Assembly: GCA_027604705.1 (NCBI GenBank)
Contig: JADHYV010000075.1
Location: 1-64,000, forward strand
Source: Allomyces arbusculus
Taxonomy: Eukaryota > Blastocladiomycota > Blastocladiomycetes > Blastocladiales > Blastocladiaceae
Length of the DNA stretch: 64,000 nt
Direction: 5' to 3'
In this document: one piece after another, positions 35,121 to 46,168 of the stretch
How positions within the stretch are numbered: position 1 is the stretch's first letter
Layout of the letters: each line of letters begins with the position of its first letter
Notes under the pieces: model-generated
Database searches by the model: none
Told to the model about the DNA's origin: nothing
Seen by the model: only the letters and a program-made list of their open reading frames with translations
Made by a program: the position numbers and the translations under genes

Positions 35121-36542
35121 TTACAGCTCGCTATCAACGTTCTCCACCAATTCCCAGGCCGCGTCGTCCGCGTCCGCGGCGGCCAGCAACTGCTCCACCG
35201 CGGCCCGCAACTGCTCCACCGTGCCATTACTGCCCGGCGCGGCGGCGCTGCTCTGCCGTGACACGTCCTGAAGCTTAATGGCCGCAACCGCTGTCGCGCC
35301 CTGGCCGTCGGCCCAATCGCGTGTCTCGTAACTCACAATGTGCGCCGGCGGCACTTCCGCATGCGTCCAGCCAAACGACGTGAGCGGGTGCTTGATGACC
35401 AAGTCGAGCAAAAACTCCTCGACGACATCGCCCCGCGCATTTCCCCACAGCGCTCCCGTCGTCGGATCAGTGCCAAAAATCGGGATGCGGAGCGGCTCAA
35501 ACGGGTGCATGACCTCGAGGTACGGCGGCGCCGCGTGTGCACGCACTTCCGGCTCCGACCCGGTCACCGGCGTGTGCAGAATCCGGCGTGCCATCGGGTT
35601 CACGTCGGCATCGAGCCGCACGACAACGAACCTGTTGCGCAGCTTGTGCAGGAGCGGGTCGAAGTACCACAGGTCGCGGTTGACGGCGCGCGACGCCTCA
35701 CTCGACGAGTCGGCGTGCACGGAAATCAAAATGTACCGGCCCGTCGACTGCGCGATGCTAATGGCCTCGTCGAGCGTCGGCACGGTCTTGATCAGATCCG
35801 ATGGCGGGAACAGGTTCTTATCGAGCTTTTTACCATCGAATAACCACACCGAGTCGAGCTTGTCCATTTTCTTCTCCTTTTTGTCATCCTTGGGTTTTTC
35901 CGGAACCGGCAGGCCAAACATACGCAGCAGCTCCTCGCTGGGCTCGGGCAACTGCGGCTGGTCGTCGAGAATGGTCGCGAGCTCGCCCAGCAGCTCGTCC
36001 GGGTCGGACAGGTACGAGAGCCTGCGCTTGACGCACTTCTCCTTGAACGCCTTGCGGTCCACGTTGGCAAAAAGAGCGATACGGCGCATCGTGATGGGGT
36101 CGTGGATAGCCGTCAGAGGGAATACGTTGGTCGGGAACAGCTCGTTCAAGTAGAGCTGGCAAAATGGGTCGATTTTGGGCACCATGACCTGGACGAAATT
36201 GGCAGCCAGGAACGACGACAGGCCCTCGTGCTTGGTCATGATGTCGTGCCGCTGGAAGCACTCGATCGATTCCGGGTCGTAGAAGACAAGGAAGAGGTAC
36301 TTGCGCTCGGCCTCGGCGCGCAGGCGGCAATGCTGTATTTAGGAAGAAATCGTGGGTCCGCGTCAAGGTTTACTCCATTTGTTGCAACAGCAAAGTGAAG
36401 GCATGACGCGACGCACCCGCTCAAAGTTGACCTTGATCGTTTGCCACCCCTTGAGGTGGACCGGCCGGCCGGCAAAGTCGCGCGCGACCGGTTCCTCGAA
36501 ATTATGATCAACGGACATGGGCTCGACCTCGATCAAGGTCAT
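35121..36542 (-). CDS. Tandem-UAS-domain protein, array copy C
   Basis: Best-preserved member. Exons 36542-36417 and 36332-35121 give 445 aa in phase. Exon 1: MTLIEVEPMSVDHNFEEPVA and HLKGWQTIKVNFER. UAS 1: HCRLRAEAERKYLFLVFYDP, then MTKHEGLSSFLAANFVQVMV and LFPTNVFPLTAIHDPITMRR. A Lys-rich linker (EKPKDDKKEKKMDK) follows. UAS 2: DEAISIAQSTGRYILISVHA, NRDLWYFDP, FVVVRLDADVNPMARRILHT, IPIFGTDPTTGALWG and DVVEEFLLDLVIKHP. The NRDLW block equals the one in the UBX gene at 26 kb. The tail ends ADDAAWELVENVDSEL. An in-frame ATG at 36668 would add 42 residues. No enzyme motif (no CxxC) is present, so it is probably a binding protein. Confidence 0.82.
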
Positions 36543-37122
36543 GTCGTGGTCCGAATGATGCTGTGGGCCAGTAAATTCGGAGCGGTCGTCGACGGCACGT
36601 GCGTTCAGCCAATGCAGTTGCAAGGCCGCCGCTGATGGGCTGGAATGATCCGGCGTTGCACCCAACATCTTGCAGGTGCTGTTGCTGAGCGAAAGGCAGG
36701 ACTACGACGGGCTGCCAGCTGCGACTTCAATGCACATGGGCAGCAGCAGGGAGAAGGAGCTGGTGGGGGGTCACTGTCGGCCTTTTACGCCAATTTTTGT
36801 CCGGTCGTTCACTCGCGGCGACGCATGCTTCACCACGTCAGTTTCTTCACCACGTCACACAAGGTCACGTCGTGCCTGGCTTGATGCCTGGCGTGAGCTT
36901 TCTGGTTTCTGGCGCTTGCCTCAACAAGCTGAGACCGTCAATTCCAAAACACTTTGTTGTTTGGTACTTCAAAACCGCCCCAGCAAAACAGCGCATGCGA
37001 TGAGGCAGGCTTGCGTGAATGCCCACAATCACATTGCAACACATCCACAAATGTAAACGATGTCACGCCATGTTGCACTCACCGAGACATACGGTCATAA
37101 CACCTCACCGAATACATATCAT
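36543..37122. other. Intergenic between array copies C and D
   Basis: Upstream flank of C and 3' flank of D. No coding block seen. Confidence 0.4.
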
Positions 37123-38473
37123 TTACAAATTCCGCATCAACGCCTTCCACCAGCTCCCAGGCCGCGACTTCCACGCCGACGCTGCCCGCCGCCCGATCTT
37201 TGAGCTCCTTGCGGGCGGTGGTGCGACTGTCACCGGTCCCGCAGGCCTGTCACGCGTCTCTGGGCGCGCAGTATGCTGCGTGGGCAGTTCGGCCTGCGAC
37301 GAATCGAGCGCTGCGAGCGGATGCTGGATGACCAGGTCAAGTAACTGCGCTTCAACGACATCGCCCCGTACTGTGCCCCACAACTGGCCCGTCTTTGGGT
37401 CGGTCCCAAAAATCGAGATGCGCAGTGACTCGAACGGGTGCATGACCTCGAGGTACGGCGCCGCCGAATGCGCATTCGCTTGCGGTTGTGAACTGGTCAC
37501 GGGCGTGTGCAAAATGCGTTTGGCCGTCGGATCCACATCTGCGTCAAGACGCACGACCACGTACTTGAAGTGCAGCGTGTGCATGATCGGATAGTGGTAC
37601 CACAGGTTGCGGTTGACGGCGCGCGACGCCTCGCTCGACGAGTCGGCGTGTACGGAAATCAAAATGTACCGGCCCGCCGACTGCGCGATGCTGATGGCCT
37701 CGTCGAGCGTCGGCACAGTAGCGATAAGGGAGGACGGGAACTGGTCCATGTCGAGCTTCTTGCCATCGGCAAACCATGGGGATTCGGATTTGGACGGCTT
37801 GATCTCCTCTTTCTTTTCCTCCTCTTCGGGCTTGGCTGGAACCGGCAGGCCAAAGCGACGCAAGAGCTCCTCGTCGGGCTCAGGCAATGGTGGCAAACCG
37901 TCGACAATCGTCACGAGCTCACCCAGCAAATCATTTGGGCACGACAAGACCGAGAGAGGGCGTTTGATGCAGTCCTCATTGAGCGACTTGCGGTCCACGT
38001 TGGCAAAAAGAGCAACACGGCGCATCGTGATGGGGTCGTGGATAGCCGTCAGAGGGAATGCGTTGGTCGGGAACAGCTCGTTCAAGTAGACCTGGCAAAA
38101 CGGGTCGGTACTGGGCACCATGACCTGGACGAAATTGGCAGCCAGGAACGACGACAGGCCCTCGTGCTTGGTCATGATGTCGTGTCGCTGGAAGCACTCG
38201 ATCGATTCCGGGTCGTAGAAGACAAGGAAGAGGTACTTGCGCTCGACCTCGGCGCACAGGCGGCAATGCTATGGCCATGGGCCAAAATTGTGGTTCAGCG
38301 TCCAGGTCCGCTCAATTTGTTGCAGTCGCAACGTGAAAGCATGAAAAACGAACCCGTTCGAAAATGGCCTTGACAGTTTCCCAGCCTTTTGGGTTGACTG
38401 GATGGCCGGTAAAATCGCGCAAGACCGGTTCCTCGACAGCATCAATAGCGGATGTGGGCTCGCCGCCGGTCAT
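37123..38473 (-). CDS. Tandem-UAS-domain protein, array copy D, altered C terminus
   Basis: Exons 38473-38354 and 38268-37123 give 421 aa. It is very like copy C through both UAS domains (HCRLCAEVERKYLFLVFYDP, then NRNLWYHYPIMHTLHFKYVV and ISIFGTDPKTGQLWGTVRGD). The array's conserved tail (AAWELVE-VD) is present in the DNA but one frame away: the annotated frame ends SAWKSRPGSWWKALMRNL. A small indel therefore replaced the normal C terminus. The start ATG 38473 fits the length of copy C's exon 1; ATG 38641 is an in-frame alternative. Confidence 0.75.
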
Positions 38474-39139
38474 GAGCTGGTTCAGGGAACCAGCGGAACT
38501 GCTAGAGATGCAGGATTGTGCACAGACGACAGCCGCACTTGTGTTCATTTCGGACATGGGTACCGGCGCCAATGGGCTCGGCGAATTCGAGGTCGCCGTG
38601 CCCATCTTGGCGGGGTGCTTGGAGGTGGGACAACAGGACATGATGGCGAAGACGCGGCTGGGTACGATGATACGCTCGCAGTCGCGGGAGAAGGCGCTGG
38701 GAATACGGCAGCAGCTCCTGCTGCACCCGCCATCCGGCGCTATGCAGCGCTAGCGACCTGGTCAGTCGCGATGCGGCAAAAGCAAATGGGCGGCCCAACG
38801 GCCCGGAATTGATTCGTTGCAAACATCAGAAACATCTGGCATGGTTGTGTTGGCGGCGTGACAAAGTTGAGGCTCTGAGATGCTGTCCACGTCAGACGGC
38901 GTCGCGTCGCAGCCCTTTCTGATCACTTCACAGTCCACGTCGACCTTTGCAGCAATCCACACCAACGCAACGCCCAAGGCCGCCGCCCAACTCGCTGCAG
39001 CCAACATAGATCTCCCTGTCAAGTGATTGAGCTCGATTCTTTTGTCGGCAGGCGGCTCATTTGTTGCACACCCGACTATTCTCGACGGCGTGCGCCAACT
39101 ATCATCCAGCTGGCTCAAACAACAAGATATCGAGGCTCC
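38474..39139. promoter_or_regulatory. Divergent upstream region of UAS copy D and the GH5 gene
   Basis: About 670 nt between oppositely oriented starts. No clear TATA or coding block. An in-frame extension of the GH5 frame reaches 39023 without clear conservation. Confidence 0.35.
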
Positions 39140-41881
39140 ATGGCAACCTCAAGTGACGAAACCGTGCGCGCCGACGCCAGCATGTCCTCAGACGTTGACG
39201 GCGCGTACGCGACCGAGGATGCCGACACGACGCTCGCCGTGCCCGCGCCTGCTCCCCAAACGGCGCCAACGACGCGTGGCCGCTATTTTCTCGACGATCA
39301 CGGCCGCGCGCTCCTTTTCCGCGGCGTGAACGTCGCCGGCAACGCCAAGCTCCCGGCCTCCCCCGACATCCCAAGCTACCGCGTTGACCACTTCTGGGAC
39401 CCGGTCGACGGCATGGCGGGTGTCTCCTTTGTCGGCCGCCCGTTCCCCCTCTCTGACGCGCATGCACACTGCGCGCGCCTGCGCGACTGGGGCATGTCGC
39501 TGCTGCGCCTGTGCGTGACGTGGGAAGCCATTGAGCATTTCGGTCCAGGTATCTATGACGTGAACTACGTCAAGTACATTGTCGCAGTCGTGCGCGTCGC
39601 GCGCGAGTACGGGCTCACGTGCTTTCTCGACCCGCACCAGGACGTCTGGGCGCGGCACTGCGGCGGATCGGGCGCGCCTGCATGGACGTTGGCGGTGGCT
39701 GGGCTCGATGCGAGCCAGTTGGATGCGGCCGGGGCCGCGATCACTCATGCGGGGTGGCTCAAGGCACAGGGGGAGGGTACGGACCCAGCGACGTACCCGA
39801 AAATGATTTGGGCGACGAACTACGCCAAGCTCTCGACGGCAACCATGTTCACGCTGTTTTTTGGTGGGAAAACGTACGCGCCGAGGCTGCACGTGCCCGA
39901 TTACCCTCGCGGCGCGACGGGTAAACCGGTCGACGATACGGTCCGGTTCAGCATCCAGGACGTGCTGCAGATGCACTTTATCTCGGCCATGCAGTTTCTC
40001 GCGCGCGCCGTGCATGCCGCCCAACTTGACAAGGGCACCCTTCCCGCGGTTCTCGGATGGGACTCGCTCAACGAGCCGAACCCCGGGTTCATTGGTGTGC
40101 CGGATCTCGATCGCGCCATGCCCTCGCAAATGCTCAAGAACGGTGCCGCACCTACTCCCATCCAAGCTATGCGTGCTGGAATGGGCACGCCGCAGAAGGT
40201 CGCGCAGTACCGGATCGCGTGGTGCGGCCCAATCTGGAACGGGTCCACGACCATCAACAAGGACAGCGTGCGGGCATGGTTACCGCACCGTGCCGACTTG
40301 GGCGAGTTGCACCGCGCCGGACTTGACGTGGCTCGCGCGCGGGGGGTGGAGGTGCACGTCAACACGATACCACTTACCACTGTCGCGGAGCCGCTCACCA
40401 ACCCACCGCCGGTCCTCGGCGAGTCGGACTCGCCGTGTATCTGGGCTGCGCACGGTGTCTGGGACCCGACCACGGGCACCCTGCTCCGCCCCAGCTACTT
40501 TGCGCACCTCCCCGACCACCCCGAGATTGTCATCAACCCCGAGGAATTCATGGACCGGTTCTGGATCCCGTTTGTTGAACGGTTCGTCGGCGCCGTCCGC
40601 GCGGTCTCGCCTAATGCTTACGTCTTCCTCGACCCTCCCGTCAACGAGGCGCCGCCGGACATCCACGCGCGACGGAGTCGTCGTGCGACCGCCCCCAACG
40701 ACCCTGGTGTGCCGGGTGCGCACGACAATCAAGCACGTGCGCGGTCCGAGTCCCCGTCGAAGCCGCACGCGCGTGCTGCGACGAATGATACGACCGCGTC
40801 GATGGACGCGGTGACCGAGGTACCCGACACGGCGGCGATCTGGCCCGCGCACGACCGCACGGCAAGCAGCAATAGCAACGCAAGTCACATCAGCACCAGT
40901 AGCGTCGACGACCGGCTCGTCTACGCACCGCACTGGTACGACGGTCTGACGCTCATTACCAAGCACCAGTGGCCGTACAACGTCGACTTTCTGCACATCC
41001 AACGCGGTCTGAAATCGTGGCTCACAGGTTTACGTCTCGGGTACCCGTCGGTCCGCCGCGGGATGGCCGCGCAAATGGCGCTCGTCCGGGACGAATCCCA
41101 CGCCCGACTTGGTCCGGACGTGCCCGTGATCATTGGTGAGATTGGGATCCCTTTCGATATGGACGCGGGCGCCGCATCGGAGCGGGCGCGGGCGACGGCC
41201 ATGCACCGCGCGCTGGACGCGAATCTGGCCGCACTCGAAGCGGCGCTCCTGCACGCGACGGTGTGGAATTATACGCCCGGGACGCACGCGGTGCTAGGGG
41301 ATCATTGGAACGGCGAGGATTTGTCGGTGCTCGCGCCCGATGGCGAGAGTCCAAGGCCGAGGCGCGCATTGTTACGGCCGTACCCGCGCGCGTCGCCGGG
41401 CGTGCCGAGCAGGTTGTGGTTTGATATGCGCCGTGCCGCGGTCGAGTATGTAGTTGATGTGGATGCTGTTGGCGCGGCGCAGCCAGCGGGCAAGGACCCG
41501 AGCGCATGGGACTTGCGGTACGTCGTGGAAATGTACTGGCCGCACGCGCATTTCCCGGACCGCGCGCGGTGCAAGGTCGCCGTGTCCCGCGGCACGGTCG
41601 CAGTAGATTTCGCACGGCAGCGGCTGTGGTGGCATGTGGGTACCGGCGCGGCGGGCAAGTGTACGCTGCAGGCGTGGGGGGACGCGGTGGGGGCGTGGGC
41701 ATCGAGTGAGGACATCACGACGGAAAAGGTGCCGGTCGAAGCTGGGTGGTGGTTCCCGCTCGAGGACCCGGACGCGCCGGCGCTCGTCGACCATATCGAG
41801 CACGATGTGAGGAGGTCGGGCCGTGGACGCGTCCGCGGCGCGATGCAGAACGTGCGCGAGTTTTTCGGGTGGGATGAATGA
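39140..41881 (+). CDS. EGH1: GH5 steryl-beta-glucosidase / glucocerebrosidase (EGCrP2/Egh1 type)
   Basis: Predicted intracellular beta-glucosidase acting on steryl glucosides and/or glucosylceramide (GH5 subfamily 12). Intronless, 913 aa from ATG 39140. The (beta/alpha)8 core begins GRALLFRGVNVAGNAKLP. WGMSLLRLCVTWEAIEHFGP and LDPHQDVWARHCGGSGAPAW are typical of this subfamily. The acid/base Glu lies in GWDSLNEPNPGF (~residue 312) and the nucleophile Glu in PVIIGEIGIPFDMD (~667). A low-complexity insert of about 80 residues (RSRRATAPNDPG to SNASHISTSS) splits the barrel, as in fungal homologues. Then come YAPHWYDGLTLI and a C-terminal beta domain. A sterol glucosyltransferase gene lies 7.6 kb downstream. 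Which lipid is preferred cannot be read from sequence. Confidence 0.93.
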   Translation: MATSSDETVRADASMSSDVDGAYATEDADTTLAVPAPAPQTAPTTRGRYFLDDHGRALLFRGVNVAGNAKLPASPDIPSYRVDHFWDPVDGMAGVSFVGRPFPLSDAHAHCARLRDWGMSLLRLCVTWEAIEHFGPGIYDVNYVKYIVAVVRVAREYGLTCFLDPHQDVWARHCGGSGAPAWTLAVAGLDASQLDAAGAAITHAGWLKAQGEGTDPATYPKMIWATNYAKLSTATMFTLFFGGKTYAPRLHVPDYPRGATGKPVDDTVRFSIQDVLQMHFISAMQFLARAVHAAQLDKGTLPAVLGWDSLNEPNPGFIGVPDLDRAMPSQMLKNGAAPTPIQAMRAGMGTPQKVAQYRIAWCGPIWNGSTTINKDSVRAWLPHRADLGELHRAGLDVARARGVEVHVNTIPLTTVAEPLTNPPPVLGESDSPCIWAAHGVWDPTTGTLLRPSYFAHLPDHPEIVINPEEFMDRFWIPFVERFVGAVRAVSPNAYVFLDPPVNEAPPDIHARRSRRATAPNDPGVPGAHDNQARARSESPSKPHARAATNDTTASMDAVTEVPDTAAIWPAHDRTASSNSNASHISTSSVDDRLVYAPHWYDGLTLITKHQWPYNVDFLHIQRGLKSWLTGLRLGYPSVRRGMAAQMALVRDESHARLGPDVPVIIGEIGIPFDMDAGAASERARATAMHRALDANLAALEAALLHATVWNYTPGTHAVLGDHWNGEDLSVLAPDGESPRPRRALLRPYPRASPGVPSRLWFDMRRAAVEYVVDVDAVGAAQPAGKDPSAWDLRYVVEMYWPHAHFPDRARCKVAVSRGTVAVDFARQRLWWHVGTGAAGKCTLQAWGDAVGAWASSEDITTEKVPVEAGWWFPLEDPDAPALVDHIEHDVRRSGRGRVRGAMQNVREFFGWDE

Positions 41882-42011
41882 TCCTGACGGGTGGAGCGCA
41901 ACTATGCGACAATGAAATAGAAAGCCTTGCGACAAATGAAAGATGCCTTCAGTTGGGCAAAACCATGCATTTTGAATCCTGGTTCATCAATACACATTGC
42001 TACACTAGCAC

Positions 42012-44099
42012 TTACTGGAAGTTGAGCATCTTCATGACCGACTGCACGTCCTTGTCGCCGCGGCCCGACACGCACAGAATCACGTCCTTGCCCTTACCCA
42101 ACTCCTTGGCAATATCCATGACCGCATACGCCGCGTGGGCCGTCTCGAGCGCCGGAATAATCCCCTCCAACTTACTCATCTGCTGGAACCCGGCCAAGCA
42201 CTGCTTATCGTCAACGGCACGGTACTGCGCGCGCTGCGAATGGTGCAGGTGCGCGTGCTCGGGCCCGACGCCCGGGTAGTCGAGCCCCGCCGAGACCGAA
42301 TGCGTTTCCGTGATCTGGCCCTCGGCGTTCTGCAACAGGTACGTGCGCGTGCCGTGCAAGACGCCGGGGGTCCCGCGCGACAGCGTCGCCGAATGCCTCG
42401 CCGTCTCGATCCCGTCGCCCGCGGCCTCAATGCCGAAGATCTTGACGTCCTTGGCGTTCGGGTCGTCGACAAACGGGCCAAACAGGCCAATCGCGTTGGA
42501 CCCGCCGCCGACACACGCGACAATCGCGTCCGGGTACTGCTTCCCGCCGGCCTGCTCGCGGAACTGCCGCATCGCCTCGCGCCCAATCACCGACTGAAAT
42601 TCACGCACGAGCGTCGGGAACGGGTGCGGCCCGATGGCCGACCCAACGAGGTAGTGCGTCGAGTGCACGTTGGTGACCCAGTCCCGCATCGCCTCGTTGA
42701 TCGCGTCCTTGAGCGTGCGCGACCCAGACTCGACGGGCACGACTTTCGCGCCGAGCAACTGGATGCGGAACACGTTGAGCCGCTGCCGCTCGCAGTCGGC
42801 CGCGCCCATGTACACGACGCACTCGAGCCCGAGTTTCGCACAGACCGTGGCGGTCGCAACCCCGTGCTGCCCGGCGCCCGTCTCGGCAATAATGCGCGAC
42901 TTGCCGAGCCGCTTGGCGAGCAGAATCTGGCCCACGGCATTGTTGATCTTGTGCGAGCCCGTGTGGTTCAGGTCCTCGCGCTTGAGCCAGATGCGCGCGC
43001 CGCCCGCGACCTCGGTCATGCGCTCGGCCACGTGCAGCGGCGACGGGCGGCCCATGTACTGGAACGCCGACTCGAATTCCGCCCAGAAAGTCGGGTCGTT
43101 CTTGGCGGCCACGTAGGCGGCCTCGAGTTCGCGCAAGCAGTCGACCAGGGCCTCAGGCACGTACTGGCCGCCGAAATCGCCAAAGCGAGGGTTCAGCAGG
43201 AAGTTGGGCTTGGTCAAGTGCGTGTGCGCCGCGTCGTTGACCGCCTGCTGCGGCGCAGGAGCGGCCGCGGGCGACGGCGTGCGCGCCGTCTCGCTCTTGC
43301 CGGGCGTCGTCAGGTCGAGCGCGAGGTTGCGCACGGCAGCGACGTGGTCCTTCTTGTCGGCGACCGCCGACCGAATCACCGAGATGATCTTGGACCCGAC
43401 CACCACGCCGTCGGCAAGGCTCGCGATCTCGGCAAACTGCGCGCGCGACGAGACGCCAAACCCGACCGCGAGCGGGACCGTCTTGTTGAACTGGCGCACG
43501 CGCGCGAGCAAGGCCGGCAAGTCCGACTCGACGGCGTTCTGCTCGCCCGTGACGCCCATGCGCGAGACGACATAGACAAACGAGTCGGCGACGGGGGCCA
43601 GCGCCTCGATCCGCGCCAGCGACGTGGACGGGGTGATCAGCGGCACGTACGAGAGCCCGGCACCGTGCGCGGCCGCACGGAAACTGGCCGATTCCTCGGG
43701 GGGCAGGTCGACGACAATGAACCCGTCGACGCCGGCCTTGGCGCAGTTCTGCATGAGTTTGGCCTCGCCGTACTGGAGCAGCGGGTTCCAGTAGCCCATG
43801 AACACGACTGGGACCGTCAGGCCCTGCGCACGCGCCTTGGCGACAATGTCGAGGCACGCGTCGAGCGTGACGCCGTTCTGCAGCGCCACGTGCGTCGAGT
43901 GCTGGATGGTCGGGCCGTCGGCGAGCGGGTCGGTGAAGGGCACGCCGAGCTCGATAACGGTCGCGCCACCCTCTTGCAGAGCGAGCAGGACCGACGGCGT
44001 CGTCTGGATGTCGGGGAACCCGGCGGTCGTGTAGGCGACAAAGACGGGCTTGTTTTGGTTGCGCGCGAGCGCAAAGGCGGCGCGGATGCGTTGCGACAT
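42012..44099 (-). CDS. TRP5: Bifunctional tryptophan synthase (alpha-beta fusion)
   Basis: Final step of tryptophan synthesis: indole-3-glycerol phosphate + serine gives tryptophan (EC 4.2.1.20). 695 aa, intronless, ATG 44099. The alpha domain (~1-265) has [17 protein letters not shown] with the catalytic Glu and Asp, VVDLPPEES, and [10 protein letters not shown]. The linker (~265-300) is Pro/Ala-rich. The beta domain (~300-695) has [13 protein letters not shown], the pyridoxal-phosphate lysine in [26 protein letters not shown], and the glycine-rich GGGSNAIG. The alpha-then-beta fusion is the fungal arrangement. It is head to head with TRP4, with a TATA box ~135 nt upstream. The frame stays open to 44594, but that extension has no homology. 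Confidence 0.97.
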   Translation of the reverse strand: MSQRIRAAFALARNQNKPVFVAYTTAGFPDIQTTPSVLLALQEGGATVIELGVPFTDPLADGPTIQHSTHVALQNGVTLDACLDIVAKARAQGLTVPVVFMGYWNPLLQYGEAKLMQNCAKAGVDGFIVVDLPPEESASFRAAAHGAGLSYVPLITPSTSLARIEALAPVADSFVYVVSRMGVTGEQNAVESDLPALLARVRQFNKTVPLAVGFGVSSRAQFAEIASLADGVVVGSKIISVIRSAVADKKDHVAAVRNLALDLTTPGKSETARTPSPAAAPAPQQAVNDAAHTHLTKPNFLLNPRFGDFGGQYVPEALVDCLRELEAAYVAAKNDPTFWAEFESAFQYMGRPSPLHVAERMTEVAGGARIWLKREDLNHTGSHKINNAVGQILLAKRLGKSRIIAETGAGQHGVATATVCAKLGLECVVYMGAADCERQRLNVFRIQLLGAKVVPVESGSRTLKDAINEAMRDWVTNVHSTHYLVGSAIGPHPFPTLVREFQSVIGREAMRQFREQAGGKQYPDAIVACVGGGSNAIGLFGPFVDDPNAKDVKIFGIEAAGDGIETARHSATLSRGTPGVLHGTRTYLLQNAEGQITETHSVSAGLDYPGVGPEHAHLHHSQRAQYRAVDDKQCLAGFQQMSKLEGIIPALETAHAAYAVMDIAKELGKGKDVILCVSGRGDKDVQSVMKMLNFQ

Positions 44100-44559
44100 G
44101 ATGGAGTTGTTGGCGGTGGTGGTGCTTGGTGCGGGGGGCGCGAGCGTACTTGCGATCAGAGTGCGGTGGAGCAACAGCGAGCGGGGGCGCGCACGGACGA
44201 GGGAGCGAGAACCGGGGCGGGAGCCAAGACGCGTTTTATAGTCGTTGTTGCCCGTTGTTTTTGGGTTTGCCGGGGCGTCGCTGGCAGCGTGGTGGTGGTG
44301 GCCGCGAGCTGGCCGCGGCGACGGGAGTGATCGTGAGCGTCGCGGCATGTGATTGCCGACTCGGCCGGCGACGAAGGGCCGAGTTTGCCCCAAGAAGAAT
44401 GTCCACATGCCGATTTGTCTGACAGGCGCACGAGGCGTCGCCGTCCTCGCCGCTCCAGCAGCCGCACAGCGCGTCTTTTCTCTGGCCACCTTGCCTTCCC
44501 CACACTGTTCCAGAGAGATCAACGCTCCCCTTGCACAGGCCATCCTGAACGACAGCACC
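44100..44559. promoter_or_regulatory. Shared divergent promoter of TRP5 and TRP4
   Basis: 460 nt between the two start codons. A minus-strand TATA (tataaaacgc, 44240-44231) serves TRP5; no equally clear TATA faces TRP4. I found no perfect Gcn4-type tgactca, so general amino-acid control is not shown. Confidence 0.6.
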
Positions 44560-45814
44560 ATGCCGCCAAGCACCACGACAACAGCACCCGTCACGACAAG
44601 TCAGCCCTCGCTCAAGGCCGTGCTCAAGGCCCTGGTCCTGACCCCTCAGCTGGTGCCCGCCGACGACGTGGCCTGGGCGCTCGGCGAGATCATGGCCGAG
44701 CGCGCGACCGCCACGCAAGTCGCCGCGTTCATGGTCTCCCTGCGCGCGCACGGCACCGACCACGACCCGGCCGTCATTGCTGCGTGCGCGCGCGTGTTGC
44801 ACGACCACGGCGTGCCCGTACCCGCACCAGAACCGCAACCCACCCATGAAATCATCGTCGACATGGTCGGCACGGGCGGCGACGGCCACGACACGTTCAA
44901 CGTCTCGACGACCGCCGCGCTCGTCGCTGCCGGGGCGGGCGCGTGCGTTGCCAAGCACGGGTCGCGCGCATCGTCGTCAGCGTGCGGTTCCGCCGACTTG
45001 CTCGAGGCTGCCGGGTGCGCCGTCGCGGCCGTTGGGCCCACGCACGTGCACGAGATTCTGTCCAAGACGCGGTTTTGTTTCTTGTTTGCGCCGCGGTTCC
45101 ATCCGGCAATGCGGCATGCCGCGCCCGTGCGGCGCGAACTCGGGATTCCGTCGTTGTTCAATGTACTGGGGCCGCTCGCGAATCCGGCGCGACCGCATCG
45201 TGCGGTGATTGGCGTGTATGCACCGTCGCTGGGGCCCGTGGTTGCGCGCGCGCTGCATTTGTTGGGTGTCGACCAGGCTCTCGTCGTGTGTGGGCACGAG
45301 GGGCTCGACGAGGTATTTCATCATGTCTTCTCTGCGGAAACCTCTTTGTTTGCTTCCTCTTCGATGACGGACTGACTGACGGCCTGAATGACCTGGTTTT
45401 TTCTAGATCTCCCCCGCCGGCCCATCCGATGCGTGGCGGCTCAACAGCGACGGGTCGATTGTGCACTTCACGCTCCACCCGACCGCCGACTTTGGTCTAC
45501 CCGCCGTCCCACTCGCGTCCGTCGCGGGCGGTGCTACTGCCGGCGACAATGTGCAGATTTTGACCGAATTACTGCAAAACAAGCGCAATCTCGATTCGGA
45601 TCCGGTCGCGCTCTACGTGATCTTGAACGCGGCGGCCCTGCTTGTCGTGGCGGGTACCGCCAAAGACTGGAAGCATGGCGTGCAACTCGCGCGCGAGTCG
45701 GTCGCGCAGGGGAAAGCGTGGGAGACGCTCCAAGCGTACAAGGCAATGACGGCCGATGCAAGCAAGCAGCAGCAGGACGTGGAGATGAAGGATGCGCCCG
45801 CGGCACGAAAGTAG
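44560..45814 (+). CDS. TRP4: Anthranilate phosphoribosyltransferase
   Basis: Joins anthranilate to PRPP (EC 2.4.2.18), the second committed step of tryptophan synthesis. Exons 44560-45312 and 45407-45814 join in phase to 386 aa (yeast Trp4 380). The PRPP/Mg loop is [20 protein letters not shown], followed by [20 protein letters not shown], the substrate-channel [17 protein letters not shown] and [12 protein letters not shown], and then CGHEGLDE at the exon junction. The C-terminal domain has [18 protein letters not shown] short charged tail ([15 protein letters not shown]) is extra. Confidence 0.95.
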
Positions 45815-46168
45815 ATGTGTTGTAGAGGAACCAAGTTTTGATCATGCTGTTTAGTGTTCCATTTAGTGGTCATTTTCGTCATTACTTGTGGGTGCGGAAT
45901 GCGACAGAAGTGTCATCGGTCTCAGATTTGAGTGCCAGTCTGCGAGCAGAGCACGCTCAATCGGCACGCCGTGGCGTTCTCCGGCGCCCCTGCGCCATAC
46001 AACTGTCACTTTTTGTATTCTACACCCACACATGCCACAATGCGCGCTCTGCGGGGCCCAAGGTGGCTTGGCGTGCATTCTGTCGCCGATGTGGTGTATT
46101 GCCTCCATACCATCTCAGACGAGGCCAGAGATCATTAAGTAAAACATGAATCAGTTGGCTGACATGTG
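45815..46168. other. Intergenic, 3' of TRP4
   Basis: No coding block; moderately GC-poor. Nothing recognised. Confidence 0.4.

Noticed and set aside
39188-41002. Long minus-strand frames opposite the GH5 gene
   Set aside because: Codon-bias shadows of the certain sense gene; Arg/Val-rich and without motifs.
42135-44330. 731-codon open frame on the + strand opposite TRP5
   Set aside because: It is the antisense shadow of a GC-rich coding region; composition is Arg/Gly-rich with no family resemblance, while the other strand is certain tryptophan synthase.
44040-44594. N-terminal extension of TRP5 to 44594
   Set aside because: It has no homology, crosses a TATA box and the TRP4 start; ATG 44099 gives a normal fungal N terminus.
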